Shown here: piece after piece, positions 1 through 8,034 of the stretch
How positions within the stretch are numbered: position 1 is the first letter of the stretch
Layout: every line of letters begins with the position of its first letter
Source of the DNA: Ramlibacter albus
GTDB taxonomy: Bacteria; Pseudomonadota; Gammaproteobacteria; Burkholderiales; Burkholderiaceae_C
Direction: 5' to 3'
Assembly (NCBI RefSeq): GCF_014297445.1
Contig: NZ_JACORU010000008.1
Span: 124,001 to 188,000 of the forward strand
Length of the DNA: 64,000 nucleotides
Made by a program: the position numbers and the translations under genes
Notes under the pieces: generated by a model
The model's database searches: none
Seen by the model: the letters and a program-made list of their open reading frames with translations, nothing else
What the model was told of the DNA's origin: nothing

Positions 1-20
1 AGCGAAGGGATGGAGCCACG

Positions 21-881
21 ATGAAGATCAACCACTGCAGGGTGCTGCAGGCGGTCGCCGACGCCGGCACGTTCGGCGGCGCGGCGCTGCTGCTCGAGTG
101 CACCCAGTCGAACGTCAGCTACGCGATCCGCGAGCTCGAGCAGCACGTCGGCTTCCGGCTGCTCACGCGTTCGCGCGCGGGCTGCGAGCTGACCGCCGAG
201 GGGCGCGAGGTGCTGCTGCGCTGCGCGCGCATCCTCGAGATCGCCGACGACCTGAAGTCGCTGGGGTCGGCGCCGTCCGGCATCGTGCGCCTGGTCAGCC
301 TGCAAAGCGCCGGTGAGGCGCTGCTGGCGCGGCTGCTCGAGGAATGCTGGGCGCGTTTTCCCGGCATCCGCATCGACGTCGCCAGCGACACCGAGAGCGA
401 GGACTTCATCGTGCAGGCGCTGCGCCGCAACGAGGCGGACCTGGCGATCACGCAGCCGTTCGAGGACGGCCAGTTCGTCTGCCAGCCGCTCGCCGACGAC
501 CCCTACGTGCTCGTGCTGCCTGCGTCCCACGGGCTGCGGCGGGTGGAGTCGTTCGCGCAGCTGGCCGGCCTGCGCTTCCTGCAGCATGAGGGGGCCGGCG
601 CGCGGCACGTGCTGCAGCACCTGGCGAACCATGGCTTCGTGCCCGCGGTTTCGTTTCGTGCCACCAGCGTCCATGCCATCCTGTCGATGGTGAGACGGGG
701 GCAGGGATTCTCCGTGCTCCCCCGCATGGCGCTGCCGGCGGATGACCACGCCGTGTTGCCGCTGCCGGTTCCCCTGCACCGCGCCCTGGTCGTCGCCGCG
801 CGGCCCCATTCGCTGAGGTCGCGCGCCGCGCATGCGGTGGCGCAGGTGCTTCACGCGCTGCGTAACAGCCTCGCGGCCTGA
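21..881 (+). CDS. LysR-family transcriptional regulator
   Basis: Predicted DNA-binding regulator of 286 residues, the usual LysR length. Residues about 1-60 form the winged helix-turn-helix, with the recognition stretch TQSNVSYAIRELE, and about 85-280 form the periplasmic-binding-like effector domain. The ATG at 21 follows a purine-rich GAAGGGATGGAG stretch that can act as ribosome binding site. The divergent neighbour that a LysR protein often controls would lie upstream of base 1 and is not in the window; the subtilisin gene 115 bases downstream is another possible target. The effector cannot be read from sequence. Family call is secure, specific role unknown. Confidence 0.9.
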   Translation: MKINHCRVLQAVADAGTFGGAALLLECTQSNVSYAIRELEQHVGFRLLTRSRAGCELTAEGREVLLRCARILEIADDLKSLGSAPSGIVRLVSLQSAGEALLARLLEECWARFPGIRIDVASDTESEDFIVQALRRNEADLAITQPFEDGQFVCQPLADDPYVLVLPASHGLRRVESFAQLAGLRFLQHEGAGARHVLQHLANHGFVPAVSFRATSVHAILSMVRRGQGFSVLPRMALPADDHAVLPLPVPLHRALVVAARPHSLRSRAAHAVAQVLHALRNSLAA

Positions 882-996
882 GTTCCGCCGGCGGCTTCGA
901 TGCATGCGCTTCACGCATCGAAGCCATCGATTGCCGGCGCCGCGCGCCGCGCCGAAGAATCGGGCCCCTTCCTACTTTCACGAGGCCCGAAGAAAC

Positions 997-2979
997 ATGA
1001 ACCTGAAGACGACCCTTGTCCTGGCGGCGACGCTGCTTGCGACTGTGCCCCACGCGCTCGCGCAGCGCGCCGGCGCCGATCCGGAAACCGTGAGCCCGTT
1101 CGGCAAGCCCCCGGCCGCACCCGCGCCCGAGGTCGACGGCCTGCCCGCCACGGCGGCCCGCAAGGTGCAGCCGCAGCACCTGCAGGAGATGCAGCGGCTG
1201 CTGAGCTTGAGGCCGGTCGACATCCTCGTCGAGTACGAAAGCGCACCGCCCGCCACGGCGTCCACGACGGCCGAACTCGCCAGCCTGCTCAGCACCCGCA
1301 AGGCCGACTTCGAGCGGGTCAAGCAACGCGTGGGGGCGGCCCTGGGCGGCAGGAGCTTCCAGGTCCTGCGGGACTACGACGCCATGCCGATGCAGTTCGT
1401 ACGGGTCTCGAGCTTCTTCGGGCTGCTGCGTGTGCTGTTGCATGCCGACGTGAAGGCAGTCCACCCGAACGCGCTGCACCGGCCCGTCCTGGCCGAGAGC
1501 CTGCCGCTCTCGCGCCAGCCCCAGATGGCCGCCAGCGGCATGCATGGCGCCGGCACGACGGTGGCCGTGCTCGACACGGGGGTGAACTACACGCTGCCCG
1601 CTTTCGGCAAGTGCACGGCGCCCGGCAAGCCCGCCTCCTGCCGTGTCATTGCCGCCGTCGACATCGCGGCGAACGACAACCTGCTCGACGCGCACGGGCA
1701 CGGCACGAACGTCGCGGGCATCGTCGCCGGCATGGCTCCGGGTGCCCGGATCGCGTCGGTCGATGTCTTCACGGGCGACGAGGCGAAATCATCGGACATC
1801 CTTTCCGGCATCAACTGGGCGATCAACAACAAGGCCGCGTTGAACATCGTCGCCATGAACCTCAGCCTGGGCATAGCGGGGCGCAAGTACACCGCCTCGT
1901 GCCCCGCGTCGTTCGCCACGACGGCATTCGCGAACGCGCGCGCCGCGGGCATCCTGCCGGTGGTCTCGGCCGGCAACGACGGCTTCACCGACGGCGTTTC
2001 CGAACCGGCCTGCGCGCCCGGGGCCGTGCGCGTCGGCGCCGTCTACGACGCGTACATGGGCGCGAAGTCCTGGGGCGTGTGCACCGACGCGTCCACCGCG
2101 CCGGACCGCGTGACGTGCTTCTCCAATGGCGGCAACCTGCTGACCTTGCTCGCGCCGGGGTCGTCGATCGCCGCCGCCGGCCTGGAGTTCAGCGGCACGT
2201 CGCAGGCCGCACCGCACGTCGCCGGGGCGATCGCCGTCCTGCGGTCGTCCAATGCCGCCCCGAACGACACGCTCGACCAGACCGTGGCGCGCCTCGTCGC
2301 CAGCGGCAAGCCCGTCATCGATGCGAGGAGCGGTATCCAGAAGCCGAGGGTCGACCTGACCGCGGCACTCGCCCCGTTGGTGCCGAGTTCATGGCACGGC
2401 GTGGTGGAGCAACTCTACGTCGCATACCTCGGCCGGCCGGCAGACCCCGCGGGCCTGAACTTCTGGGCGGCCGCGCTGCGCGCCGGCAATGCGCCGACGG
2501 CCGCAACGCCGCTGCACGCCGCGTACGGCACCAACGCGGTGGTCAAGAGCGTGGTCGACGGTTTCGCGAACAGCGCCGAGTCGGCCGCGCTTTACCCCGC
2601 CACGGTGACGACGGCCGATTTCGTGAACAGGGTGTACGTCAACGTGTTCGGCCGCAGCGCCGAGCCCGGCGGCCTGTCGTTCTGGGCCGGCGCCATCGAC
2701 AACGGCAGCGTGACGCGCGGGCAAGCCGTGCTGGCGATCATGTCCGGCGCTCTGGTGAACAACGGGGTCGACGCCCAGGCCGTGCTGAAGAAGTCATCGG
2801 TCGCCGGCAACTTCACGGCCATCGTCGACACGTCCGCCGAGGTGGCGGCGTTCTCCGGCGCCACCGCGCTTTCGAAGGCGCGGCAGATGCTGTCCATGGT
2901 GAACGCGTCGACCGACGTCAACGGGTTCCAGGCGACAGTGAATGCCACGTTGGCGGCCATCGTTGCGAGCCAGCCTTGA
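997..2979 (+). CDS. Secreted S8 (subtilisin-like) serine protease with DUF4214 C-terminal region
   Basis: Exported protease of 660 residues. Residues 1-23 are a Sec signal peptide (MNLKTTLVLAATLLATVPHA, cleavage after ALA). An N-terminal region to about 180 looks like a propeptide. The S8 domain follows, with catalytic Asp193 in VAVLDTGV, His235 in GHGTNVAG, oxyanion Asn327 in SAGND and nucleophile Ser402 in FSGTSQAAPH. Residues about 465-645 contain two copies of the DUF4214 pattern (AYLGRPADPAGLNFW and VFGRSAEPGGLSFW), a domain better known from surface-layer and adhesin-like proteins. The in-frame ATG at 997 is preferred over one at 832 because it places the signal peptide at the N terminus. 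No dedicated secretion genes are adjacent. Substrate unknown. Confidence 0.9.
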   Translation: MNLKTTLVLAATLLATVPHALAQRAGADPETVSPFGKPPAAPAPEVDGLPATAARKVQPQHLQEMQRLLSLRPVDILVEYESAPPATASTTAELASLLSTRKADFERVKQRVGAALGGRSFQVLRDYDAMPMQFVRVSSFFGLLRVLLHADVKAVHPNALHRPVLAESLPLSRQPQMAASGMHGAGTTVAVLDTGVNYTLPAFGKCTAPGKPASCRVIAAVDIAANDNLLDAHGHGTNVAGIVAGMAPGARIASVDVFTGDEAKSSDILSGINWAINNKAALNIVAMNLSLGIAGRKYTASCPASFATTAFANARAAGILPVVSAGNDGFTDGVSEPACAPGAVRVGAVYDAYMGAKSWGVCTDASTAPDRVTCFSNGGNLLTLLAPGSSIAAAGLEFSGTSQAAPHVAGAIAVLRSSNAAPNDTLDQTVARLVASGKPVIDARSGIQKPRVDLTAALAPLVPSSWHGVVEQLYVAYLGRPADPAGLNFWAAALRAGNAPTAATPLHAAYGTNAVVKSVVDGFANSAESAALYPATVTTADFVNRVYVNVFGRSAEPGGLSFWAGAIDNGSVTRGQAVLAIMSGALVNNGVDAQAVLKKSSVAGNFTAIVDTSAEVAAFSGATALSKARQMLSMVNASTDVNGFQATVNATLAAIVASQP

Positions 2980-3000
2980 AGCAGCGGCGCCGGACCGGAC

Positions 3001-3006
3001 TAACAT
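3001..3006 (+). promoter_or_regulatory. Candidate -10 hexamer for the 3016 gene (near-leaderless)
   Basis: TAACAT lies nine bases before the ATG at 3016, with no Shine-Dalgarno sequence in between. A TTGAAG hexamer at 2976-2981 is 19 bases upstream, longer than the ideal 17. If used, the mRNA would start at or within a base or two of the start codon. Confidence 0.3.
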
Positions 3007-3015
3007 CGCAGCCCG

Positions 3016-3786
3016 ATGCTGTTGTTCAAGCTCGGTCTCGTCGCCCTGTCGGTCATGCTTTCGACGCTGGCCGCGCGGCGCTTCGGGCATCGCGTGGGCG
3101 GTGCGCTGGCCGGCATGCCCATGATCGCGGCGCCCATCATGGCGATCCTGCTCATCGACCAGGGCGTGGCGCAGGTCAGGGCGATCGCGCTGGCGACGCT
3201 GGCGTGCCTGCCGGCGACGATCCTGCACATCGTGACGTTCGCCAAGGCGGCGGCGCGGTTCACGTGGCCGGTGTGCCTCGCGCTCGCGCTCGGCGGCTTC
3301 CTGGTCGCCGGGGTTGCGCTGGCCGCCGTGCAAATGCCGCCCTGGGCCGTGTGCCTGGTGGCGGTGGCCTCGCCGGCGGCAGGCCTCTGGCATGCGGCGC
3401 ATCACTCGGGGCCGCCGGCGCGTGCCGGGGTGCCGCGAATCGAGTTCGGGCTGCGGATCGCCGCCGCTGTCGGCATGGCCGCCGCCATCATCCTCGGGGC
3501 CGATGCCTTCCCGCCGGCGGTGAGCGGGCTGCTGCTGGCCGTGCCGATCACGGGCACGGTGCTGCCTTGCTTCACGCTGCCGCGCTACGGGGCGGCGGCG
3601 ACGGCTTCATTGATGACGGGGTTCCTGCAAGGCCTGCATGGATTCGCGGCCTTCTTCGTCGCGCTGTACTGGGGCCTTGCGGCGATGCACCCGGCGGCCG
3701 CGTTCTGCGTGGCGCTGGCCGCGGCTCTCGGCGTCGCCCTGGCGATGCAGGCCGGCGTGCGCCTTGCGCAGCGCCCGCCTGCCTGA
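3016..3786 (+). CDS. Integral membrane protein with internal duplication, function unknown
   Basis: A 256-residue, very hydrophobic protein with about eight predicted membrane segments. The two halves resemble each other: GGALAGMPMIAAPIMAIL near residue 30 lines up with SGLLLAVPITGTVLPCFTL near residue 175, each followed by a helix with Gly/Ala packing. This suggests an inverted or tandem duplication of a four-helix unit, as in small transporters. No catalytic motif or binding signature is recognised. It starts 36 bases after the protease stop, has no ribosome binding site, and ends ten bases before the convergent comEA-like gene. I do not recognise a named family. Confidence 0.7.
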   Translation: MLLFKLGLVALSVMLSTLAARRFGHRVGGALAGMPMIAAPIMAILLIDQGVAQVRAIALATLACLPATILHIVTFAKAAARFTWPVCLALALGGFLVAGVALAAVQMPPWAVCLVAVASPAAGLWHAAHHSGPPARAGVPRIEFGLRIAAAVGMAAAIILGADAFPPAVSGLLLAVPITGTVLPCFTLPRYGAAATASLMTGFLQGLHGFAAFFVALYWGLAAMHPAAAFCVALAAALGVALAMQAGVRLAQRPPA

Positions 3787-3795
3787 AGCTCGGCG

Positions 3796-4263
3796 TTACT
3801 TCTTGGCGCTGGCTGCCGGCTTCGCGTCGGACGCCTTCTTGTCGTCCTTCTTCGCGTCCTTGGCCATCGCGGTTTCCTTCTTCTCGTCTTTCTTCTCGTC
3901 CTTCTTCGCCTCGGCCTTCTTCTCTTCCTTCTTCTCGGCCTTGGCTTCCTTCTTGTCCTTCTTGTCCTTCTTGTCGTCCTTCTTCGTGGCGGCGGCGCCC
4001 TTGTAGGCCTGGCCGTTCACGGTGAGGCCCGCTTCGGACAGGTGCGCGGCGCGCTTGTCGCCCACACCCTTGACGCGCTCGATGAAGTCCTCCCAGCTCT
4101 TGAATTCGCCCTTCTTGCGCTCGTCCACGATGGCCTTGGACGTGCCCGGGCCGATCCCCTTGACGCTGTCCAGCTCGGCCGCGGTGCCCTTGTTCACGTC
4201 CACGGCCGCCATGGCGGCAAAGGCGTACAGCATGGCCAGCACGGCCAGGATCTTCTTCAGCAT
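3796..4263 (-). CDS. ComEA-like helix-hairpin-helix protein with lysine-rich tail
   Basis: Exported protein of 155 residues. A signal peptide (MLKKILAVLAMLYAFAAMA) is followed by one ComEA-type double helix-hairpin-helix at about 20-80 (VDVNKGTAAELDSVKGIGPG, then VKGVGDKRAAHL), the fold that binds double-stranded DNA in the periplasm during uptake. From about 90 to the end the protein is almost only Lys, Asp, Glu and Ala. Start 4263 is chosen because an AAGGAG ribosome binding site sits seven bases upstream and the signal peptide begins there; an upstream in-frame ATG at 4299 would add a charged leader. It lies 60 bases downstream of hldD on the same strand and may be read from that operon. 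Confidence 0.85.
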   Translation of the reverse strand: MLKKILAVLAMLYAFAAMAAVDVNKGTAAELDSVKGIGPGTSKAIVDERKKGEFKSWEDFIERVKGVGDKRAAHLSEAGLTVNGQAYKGAAATKKDDKKDKKDKKEAKAEKKEEKKAEAKKDEKKDEKKETAMAKDAKKDDKKASDAKPAASAKK

Positions 4264-4323
4264 CGTTCGCTCCTTGCGAGGGTTGAAATGATCCCTCAAC
4301 GGCGCCGCGCGAAGCCCGGTTGA

Positions 4324-5322
4324 CTACTTCGGGTTAGCGAGCACAGCCATGTACTTCGCCACACCCGTCGCCACGTCGGCGAACTGGTGGTCGCAGCCCA
4401 CGGCGCGCAGGTTCGTCAGGTCCGCCTGCGTGTAGCACTGGTACTTGCCGCGCAAGGCATCGGGGAACGGCACGTACTCGATGAGCCCCGCCGACTCGGC
4501 CGTGGCCGTGTCCATGGGCTTGAGCCCCGACAGCGCATTCACCACGGCCGTCGCCACATCGTTGAACGGCTGGGCGCGCCCGGTGCCCAGGTTGAAGATG
4601 CCCGACTTGCCCGGCCGGTCGAAGAACCACAGGTTCACCGCGACGACGTCGTCGACGTGGATGAAGTCGCGCATCTGCTCGCCCGGCCCGTAGCCGCCGT
4701 ACTCGCCGAAGAGCTTGACCTTGCCCTCCTTGCGGAACTCGTTGAACTCGTGGAAGGCGACGCTCGCCATGCGGCCCTTGTGCTGCTCGCGCGGCCCGTA
4801 GACGTTGAAGTAGCGGAAGCCTGCCACCTGGCTCTGGTTGCGCTTGAAGTCCGCGCCGCATTCGCGCCGCATGCGCTGGTCGAAGAGGAGCTTGCTGTAG
4901 CCGTACACGTTGAGCGGCCGCTCGAACTCGGGCGTCTCGCGGAACGTGGCGCTGCCGCCGTAGGTGGCGGCGGACGACGCGTAGAGCAACCGCGTGCCGC
5001 GCTCGCGGCAGGCTTCGAAGAGCGCCATGGACACACCGTAGTTGTTGTCCATCATGTACTTGCCGTCGCTCTCCATCGTGTCGCTGCACGCGCCTTCGTG
5101 GAACACGGCTTCGACCGGGCCGAACGCACCTTCGCCGAACGCGGCGTAGAACTCGTCGGCGTCGACGTAGTCGGCGATCTGCAGGTCGGCGAGGTTGCGG
5201 AACTTGTCGCCGTGCGTGAGGTCGTCGACGGCGATGATGTCGTCGATGCCGCGCTCGTTGAGGCCCTTGACGATGTTGGAACCGATGAAGCCGGCGGCGC
5301 CGGTGACCACGACGCGTGTCAT
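4324..5322 (-). CDS. hldD: ADP-L-glycero-D-manno-heptose 6-epimerase
   Basis: Short-chain dehydrogenase/epimerase of 332 residues that converts ADP-D-glycero- to ADP-L-glycero-D-manno-heptose, the last cytoplasmic step of LPS inner-core heptose supply. The NAD(P)-binding motif [10 protein letters not shown] is at residues 6-15. The catalytic Tyr-Lys pair is in [10 protein letters not shown]. The late [15 protein letters not shown] segment is typical of HldD. The start codon overlaps the rfaE stop by four bases (ATGA), indicating translational coupling. It is the last clear member of the gyrA-to-hldD operon. Slightly longer than the E. coli enzyme (310). Confidence 0.96.
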   Translation of the reverse strand: MTRVVVTGAAGFIGSNIVKGLNERGIDDIIAVDDLTHGDKFRNLADLQIADYVDADEFYAAFGEGAFGPVEAVFHEGACSDTMESDGKYMMDNNYGVSMALFEACRERGTRLLYASSAATYGGSATFRETPEFERPLNVYGYSKLLFDQRMRRECGADFKRNQSQVAGFRYFNVYGPREQHKGRMASVAFHEFNEFRKEGKVKLFGEYGGYGPGEQMRDFIHVDDVVAVNLWFFDRPGKSGIFNLGTGRAQPFNDVATAVVNALSGLKPMDTATAESAGLIEYVPFPDALRGKYQCYTQADLTNLRAVGCDHQFADVATGVAKYMAVLANPK

Positions 5323-6248
5323 TGGAAGAGTTCCTCGTAAGAGACGGTGGCGGTGCCGAACTTGCCCACCACGATGCCGCCCGCCTTGTTCGCGATCGGC
5401 ATGGCTTCGCGCGCGCTCAGGCCGGCAGCCATCATGGCGGCGAGCGTCGCGATGACGGTGTCGCCCGCCCCGGTGACGTCGAACACCTCGCGCGCCTGGG
5501 CCTTCACGTGCAGCTCGCCTTGCGCGTCGAAGAGCGACATGCCTTCCTCGCTGCGGGTGACGAGCACGGCGCCCAGCTGGAGCTGCTCGCGCAGGTTCTG
5601 CGCCTTCGTGCGCAGCTCGTCCTCGGTCTGCCAGCTGCCGACCACTTGCTGCAGCTCGGCGCGGTTGGGGGTGATGACCGAGGCGCCGCGATAGCGCGAG
5701 TAGTCGGAGCCCTTGGGGTCGATCAGCACGGACTTGTTCGCCGCGCGCGAGCGCTCGATCATCTGCGCGATGTGGGTGAGGCCGCCCTTGCCGTAGTCGG
5801 AGAACAGCACGGCTTCGTGGCGCGCGAGCAGGGCGTCGAACGCCTCGTTCTGCGCCGACAGCACCTCGTGGTCCGGCTCGTTCTCGAAGTCCATGCGCAG
5901 CAGCTGCTGCTGCCGCCCGATGACACGCAGCTTGACCGTGGTGCGCAGGCCCGTGTCGCGCTTCAGGTGCGTCTGGATGCCGCTGGTGGTCAGCAGCTTC
6001 TCGAGGCGGTGGCCGGGCTCGTCGTCGCCGATCACGCCGAGGAAACTCGCGCGCGCGCCGAGCGTCACGACGTTGTAGGCCACGTTGGCCGCCGCACCGA
6101 TGCGCTCCTCTTCGCGCGTGACCTTCACCACCGGCACCGGCGCCTCGGGCGAGATGCGCTCCACGGTGCCGTGCCAGTAGCGGTCGAGCATCGCATCGCC
6201 CACGACCAGCACGCGCGCCTTCGCCAGTTGCTCTTTCGTCGGATTCAT
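5319..6248 (-). CDS. rfaE1: D-glycero-beta-D-manno-heptose-7-phosphate kinase
   Basis: PfkB/ribokinase-family sugar kinase of 309 residues making heptose 1,7-bisphosphate in ADP-heptose synthesis. The N terminus has [11 protein letters not shown] and the C-terminal part carries the PfkB signature with catalytic Asp in [15 protein letters not shown]. It lacks the C-terminal nucleotidyltransferase domain of the fused HldE of E. coli, so the cell must have a separate RfaE2, not in this window. The start overlaps the lapB stop (ATGA) and its stop overlaps the hldD start (ATGA), so three LPS genes are chained. Confidence 0.95.
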   Translation of the reverse strand: MNPTKEQLAKARVLVVGDAMLDRYWHGTVERISPEAPVPVVKVTREEERIGAAANVAYNVVTLGARASFLGVIGDDEPGHRLEKLLTTSGIQTHLKRDTGLRTTVKLRVIGRQQQLLRMDFENEPDHEVLSAQNEAFDALLARHEAVLFSDYGKGGLTHIAQMIERSRAANKSVLIDPKGSDYSRYRGASVITPNRAELQQVVGSWQTEDELRTKAQNLREQLQLGAVLVTRSEEGMSLFDAQGELHVKAQAREVFDVTGAGDTVIATLAAMMAAGLSAREAMPIANKAGGIVVGKFGTATVSYEELFQ

Positions 6249-7378
6249 AGTTCTTCGACCCTCCGCGCAGGATAGCTGTCCCACGCCTGGCAGCCCGGGC
6301 ATTGCCAGAAATGCTGCTTGGCCTCGAAGCCGCAGGCGGCGCAGCGGTAGCGCGTGAGCGGCTTGACCGCATGCTCCAGCGCGCGCTGCACGTCGGGGTG
6401 GAACTGCTCGTGTTCGAGCTTCTCGTTGGCCAGCCAACGGCTGGCGGCGACGAGCGAAGGCTCGCGTGCGAGGTGCTTGACGTACCACTCGCGCGCCGCC
6501 TCGGGGTTGGGCTCGAGCGTGACGATCGCCTCGAGCACGTCGAGCGAGGGCGCGAGCTCGTAGCTGCCATGCAGGATGTCCAGCGCCTCTGCCTTCTTGC
6601 CGCAGGCCGCGGCGGCATCCGCCATCGGCCGCGCAAGCAGCGGGATCGAGGCCGGCGCCGAGTTCGCCAGCTCGGCGAGCGTGGCGAAGGCCGATTGCGC
6701 GTCGCCGGAGCGCCGCTGGAGCGCGGCGAGGTCCATGCCGGGCCGCGGCGTCGTCGGCGTGAGCGCAACCGCTTCGCGCAGCAACCGCGCCGCTTCATCG
6801 GGCGTGGCCGCCGCCGCCATCTCGCAAAGGTAGTGCGCACGCCGGTTCGCAAAGCTCCCCTGGCCCGAAGCCTCGAGCTTGGCCGCGATCTCCGCGGCCT
6901 GCGGCCAGTCGCGCGAGCGCTCGTAGATCGCTAGCAGTGCCAGCAGTGCCTGCCCCTCGTAGGCGGTGCCCTCCAGCTTGCGCAGCGCCTCCTCGGCGCG
7001 ATCGAGCAGGCCCGCCTTCAGGAAATCGAGTGCCAGCGCATGCTGCGCGCGATGCCGGTCGGCACGCGACAGGTCGCCGCGCGAGAGCAGGTGCTCGTGC
7101 ACGCGCACGGCGCGCTCGTACTCGCCGCGCCGGCGGAAGAGGTTGCCGAGGGCGAAGTGCAGCTCGGACGTGTCCGGGTCGCCCTGCACGGCCTCGATGA
7201 AGGCGTCGATGGCTTGGTCCTGCTGCTCGTTCAGCAGGAAATTCAGGCCGCGGAAATAGGCCTTGGGCGCTTGCCGGTTCTCGATGCGCAGCTGCCGCAG
7301 GTCCAGCCGCGACGCGACCCAACCCAGCACGAAGGCGATCGGCAGGCCCCACAGGACCCAGCTGAGGTCAAAGTCCAT
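6245..7378 (-). CDS. lapB: LPS assembly protein LapB (YciM)
   Basis: Membrane-anchored tetratricopeptide protein of 377 residues. In enterobacteria LapB works with FtsH to set LpxC level, and so LPS synthesis. Residues 1-25 contain one membrane anchor ([19 protein letters not shown]). About 35-330 are TPR helices. The C terminus is a rubredoxin-like zinc knuckle with four cysteines (CAACGF and CPGC) near 350. The length is close to the 389 residues of E. coli. It overlaps lapA by 11 bases and rfaE by four. The neighbouring heptose genes fit a shared LPS function. Confidence 0.95.
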   Translation of the reverse strand: MDFDLSWVLWGLPIAFVLGWVASRLDLRQLRIENRQAPKAYFRGLNFLLNEQQDQAIDAFIEAVQGDPDTSELHFALGNLFRRRGEYERAVRVHEHLLSRGDLSRADRHRAQHALALDFLKAGLLDRAEEALRKLEGTAYEGQALLALLAIYERSRDWPQAAEIAAKLEASGQGSFANRRAHYLCEMAAAATPDEAARLLREAVALTPTTPRPGMDLAALQRRSGDAQSAFATLAELANSAPASIPLLARPMADAAAACGKKAEALDILHGSYELAPSLDVLEAIVTLEPNPEAAREWYVKHLAREPSLVAASRWLANEKLEHEQFHPDVQRALEHAVKPLTRYRCAACGFEAKQHFWQCPGCQAWDSYPARRVEEL

Positions 7379-7634
7379 GCGTCGTCGTGGGGGCGACGCC
7401 GGGGTCTCGGCGCGCGCGCAGCGCTTCGGCGCGGTGCTTCCACCAGCGCGGCACCATGCCCAGCGCGCCGACCAGCAGGCCGATGGCGAATGCCGCCAGG
7501 ACCACCAGCACGAGCGGCGCGCCCCAGGCGGTACCGAAGAAGAAGTGCACCGTCACCTCGTGCTGGTTGTTCAGCGCGAAGGCGAAGAGGGTAAAAAAAA
7601 TGGCTGCCTTGAGCAGCCATGCGAGGTATTTCAT
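7368..7634 (-). CDS. lapA: LapA family protein (DUF1049)
   Basis: Small inner-membrane protein of 88 residues with two membrane segments (about 5-22 and 40-62), the LapA architecture; it partners LapB in LPS assembly. The conserved family stretch is FALNNQHEVTVHFF. It starts 34 bases after ihfB and overlaps lapB by 11 bases. Its codons 5-14 encode a perfect eight-base-pair stem followed by a run of T on the coding strand, listed separately as a terminator-like element. That element could make expression of lapA and everything downstream depend on ribosomes translating lapA. Confidence 0.92.
   Translation of the reverse strand: MKYLAWLLKAAIFFTLFAFALNNQHEVTVHFFFGTAWGAPLVLVVLAAFAIGLLVGALGMVPRWWKHRAEALRARRDPGVAPTTTHGL
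7593..7620 (-). terminator. Intrinsic-terminator-like hairpin inside lapA
   Basis: On the minus strand ATGGCTGC, loop TCAAG, GCAGCCAT is followed directly by eight T (one shared with the stem). Stem 7600-7607/7613-7620 is perfect. It has the stem-plus-U-tract shape of a rho-independent terminator in the direction of operon transcription, but lies in codons 5-14 of lapA, 49-80 bases after the ihfB stop. It may end the rpsA-ihfB transcript or act as an attenuator relieved when lapA is translated. Seen in sequence; activity is inference. Confidence 0.55.
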
Positions 7635-7668
7635 CAGCGTGGCCCGTCGACGCGAGCCATTGTAGGCA

Positions 7669-7977
7669 CTACTTCTGCCCCGCCTCGATTTCGGCGGTGC
7701 GCTGGTCCACCGCCTCGCGCAGGGCCTTGCCCGGCTTGAAGTGGGGGACGCGCTTTTCGGGGATGTGCACGCTTTCGCCGGAACGGGGGTTGCGCCCCAT
7801 GCGCGGCGGCCGGCGGTTGATGGAGAAGCTGCCGAAGCCGCGGATCTCGATGCGGTGGCCGCGCACGAGTGCGTCGCCCATCGCGTCAAGAATGGTCTTG
7901 ACCGCGTACTCGGCGTCGCGGTGCGTCAGCTGGCTGAACCGCGAGGCCAACTCCTCGACCAGGTCGCTTCTTGTCAT
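7669..7977 (-). CDS. ihfB: Integration host factor subunit beta
   Basis: Nucleoid protein of 102 residues that pairs with IHF-alpha to bend DNA sharply. It has the HU/IHF fold and the DNA-intercalating beta arm [12 protein letters not shown] with its proline, near residue 65. The N-terminal [11 protein letters not shown] is typical of the beta subunit. It follows rpsA by 57 bases, the widespread rpsA-ihfB order. The ATG at 7977 is preferred to 7 in-frame alternatives upstream because residues before it (encoded by the palindrome at 7998-8020) are not family-like. Confidence 0.97.
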   Translation of the reverse strand: MTRSDLVEELASRFSQLTHRDAEYAVKTILDAMGDALVRGHRIEIRGFGSFSINRRPPRMGRNPRSGESVHIPEKRVPHFKPGKALREAVDQRTAEIEAGQK

Positions 7978-7997
7978 GGTCCCCTCGAGGCGGAGTG

Positions 7998-8020
7998 CAC
8001 CCCGGGTCAAGCCCGGGGTG
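7998..8020. repeat. Perfect palindrome between rpsA and ihfB
   Basis: CACCCCGGG, loop TCAAG, CCCGGGGTG: nine-base-pair arms with a five-base loop in the 57-base rpsA-ihfB gap. There is no T-run after it in the direction of the operon, so it is not a classical terminator for rpsA. Similar CACCCCGGG...CCCGGGGTG palindromes are common dispersed intergenic elements in proteobacterial genomes; only this copy is seen here. It could stabilise the rpsA mRNA end. Confidence 0.6.
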
Positions 8021-8034
8021 ACGGCTTCGCCTTT

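Noticed and set aside
900..4025. 1041-residue plus-strand frame across the protease, membrane protein and comEA-like genes
   Set aside because: Arg/Gly/Ala-rich shadow reading that crosses several real genes on both strands and has no start context.
7998..8020. Palindrome considered as rpsA terminator
   Set aside because: No T-run follows it on the minus strand; kept as a repeat instead.
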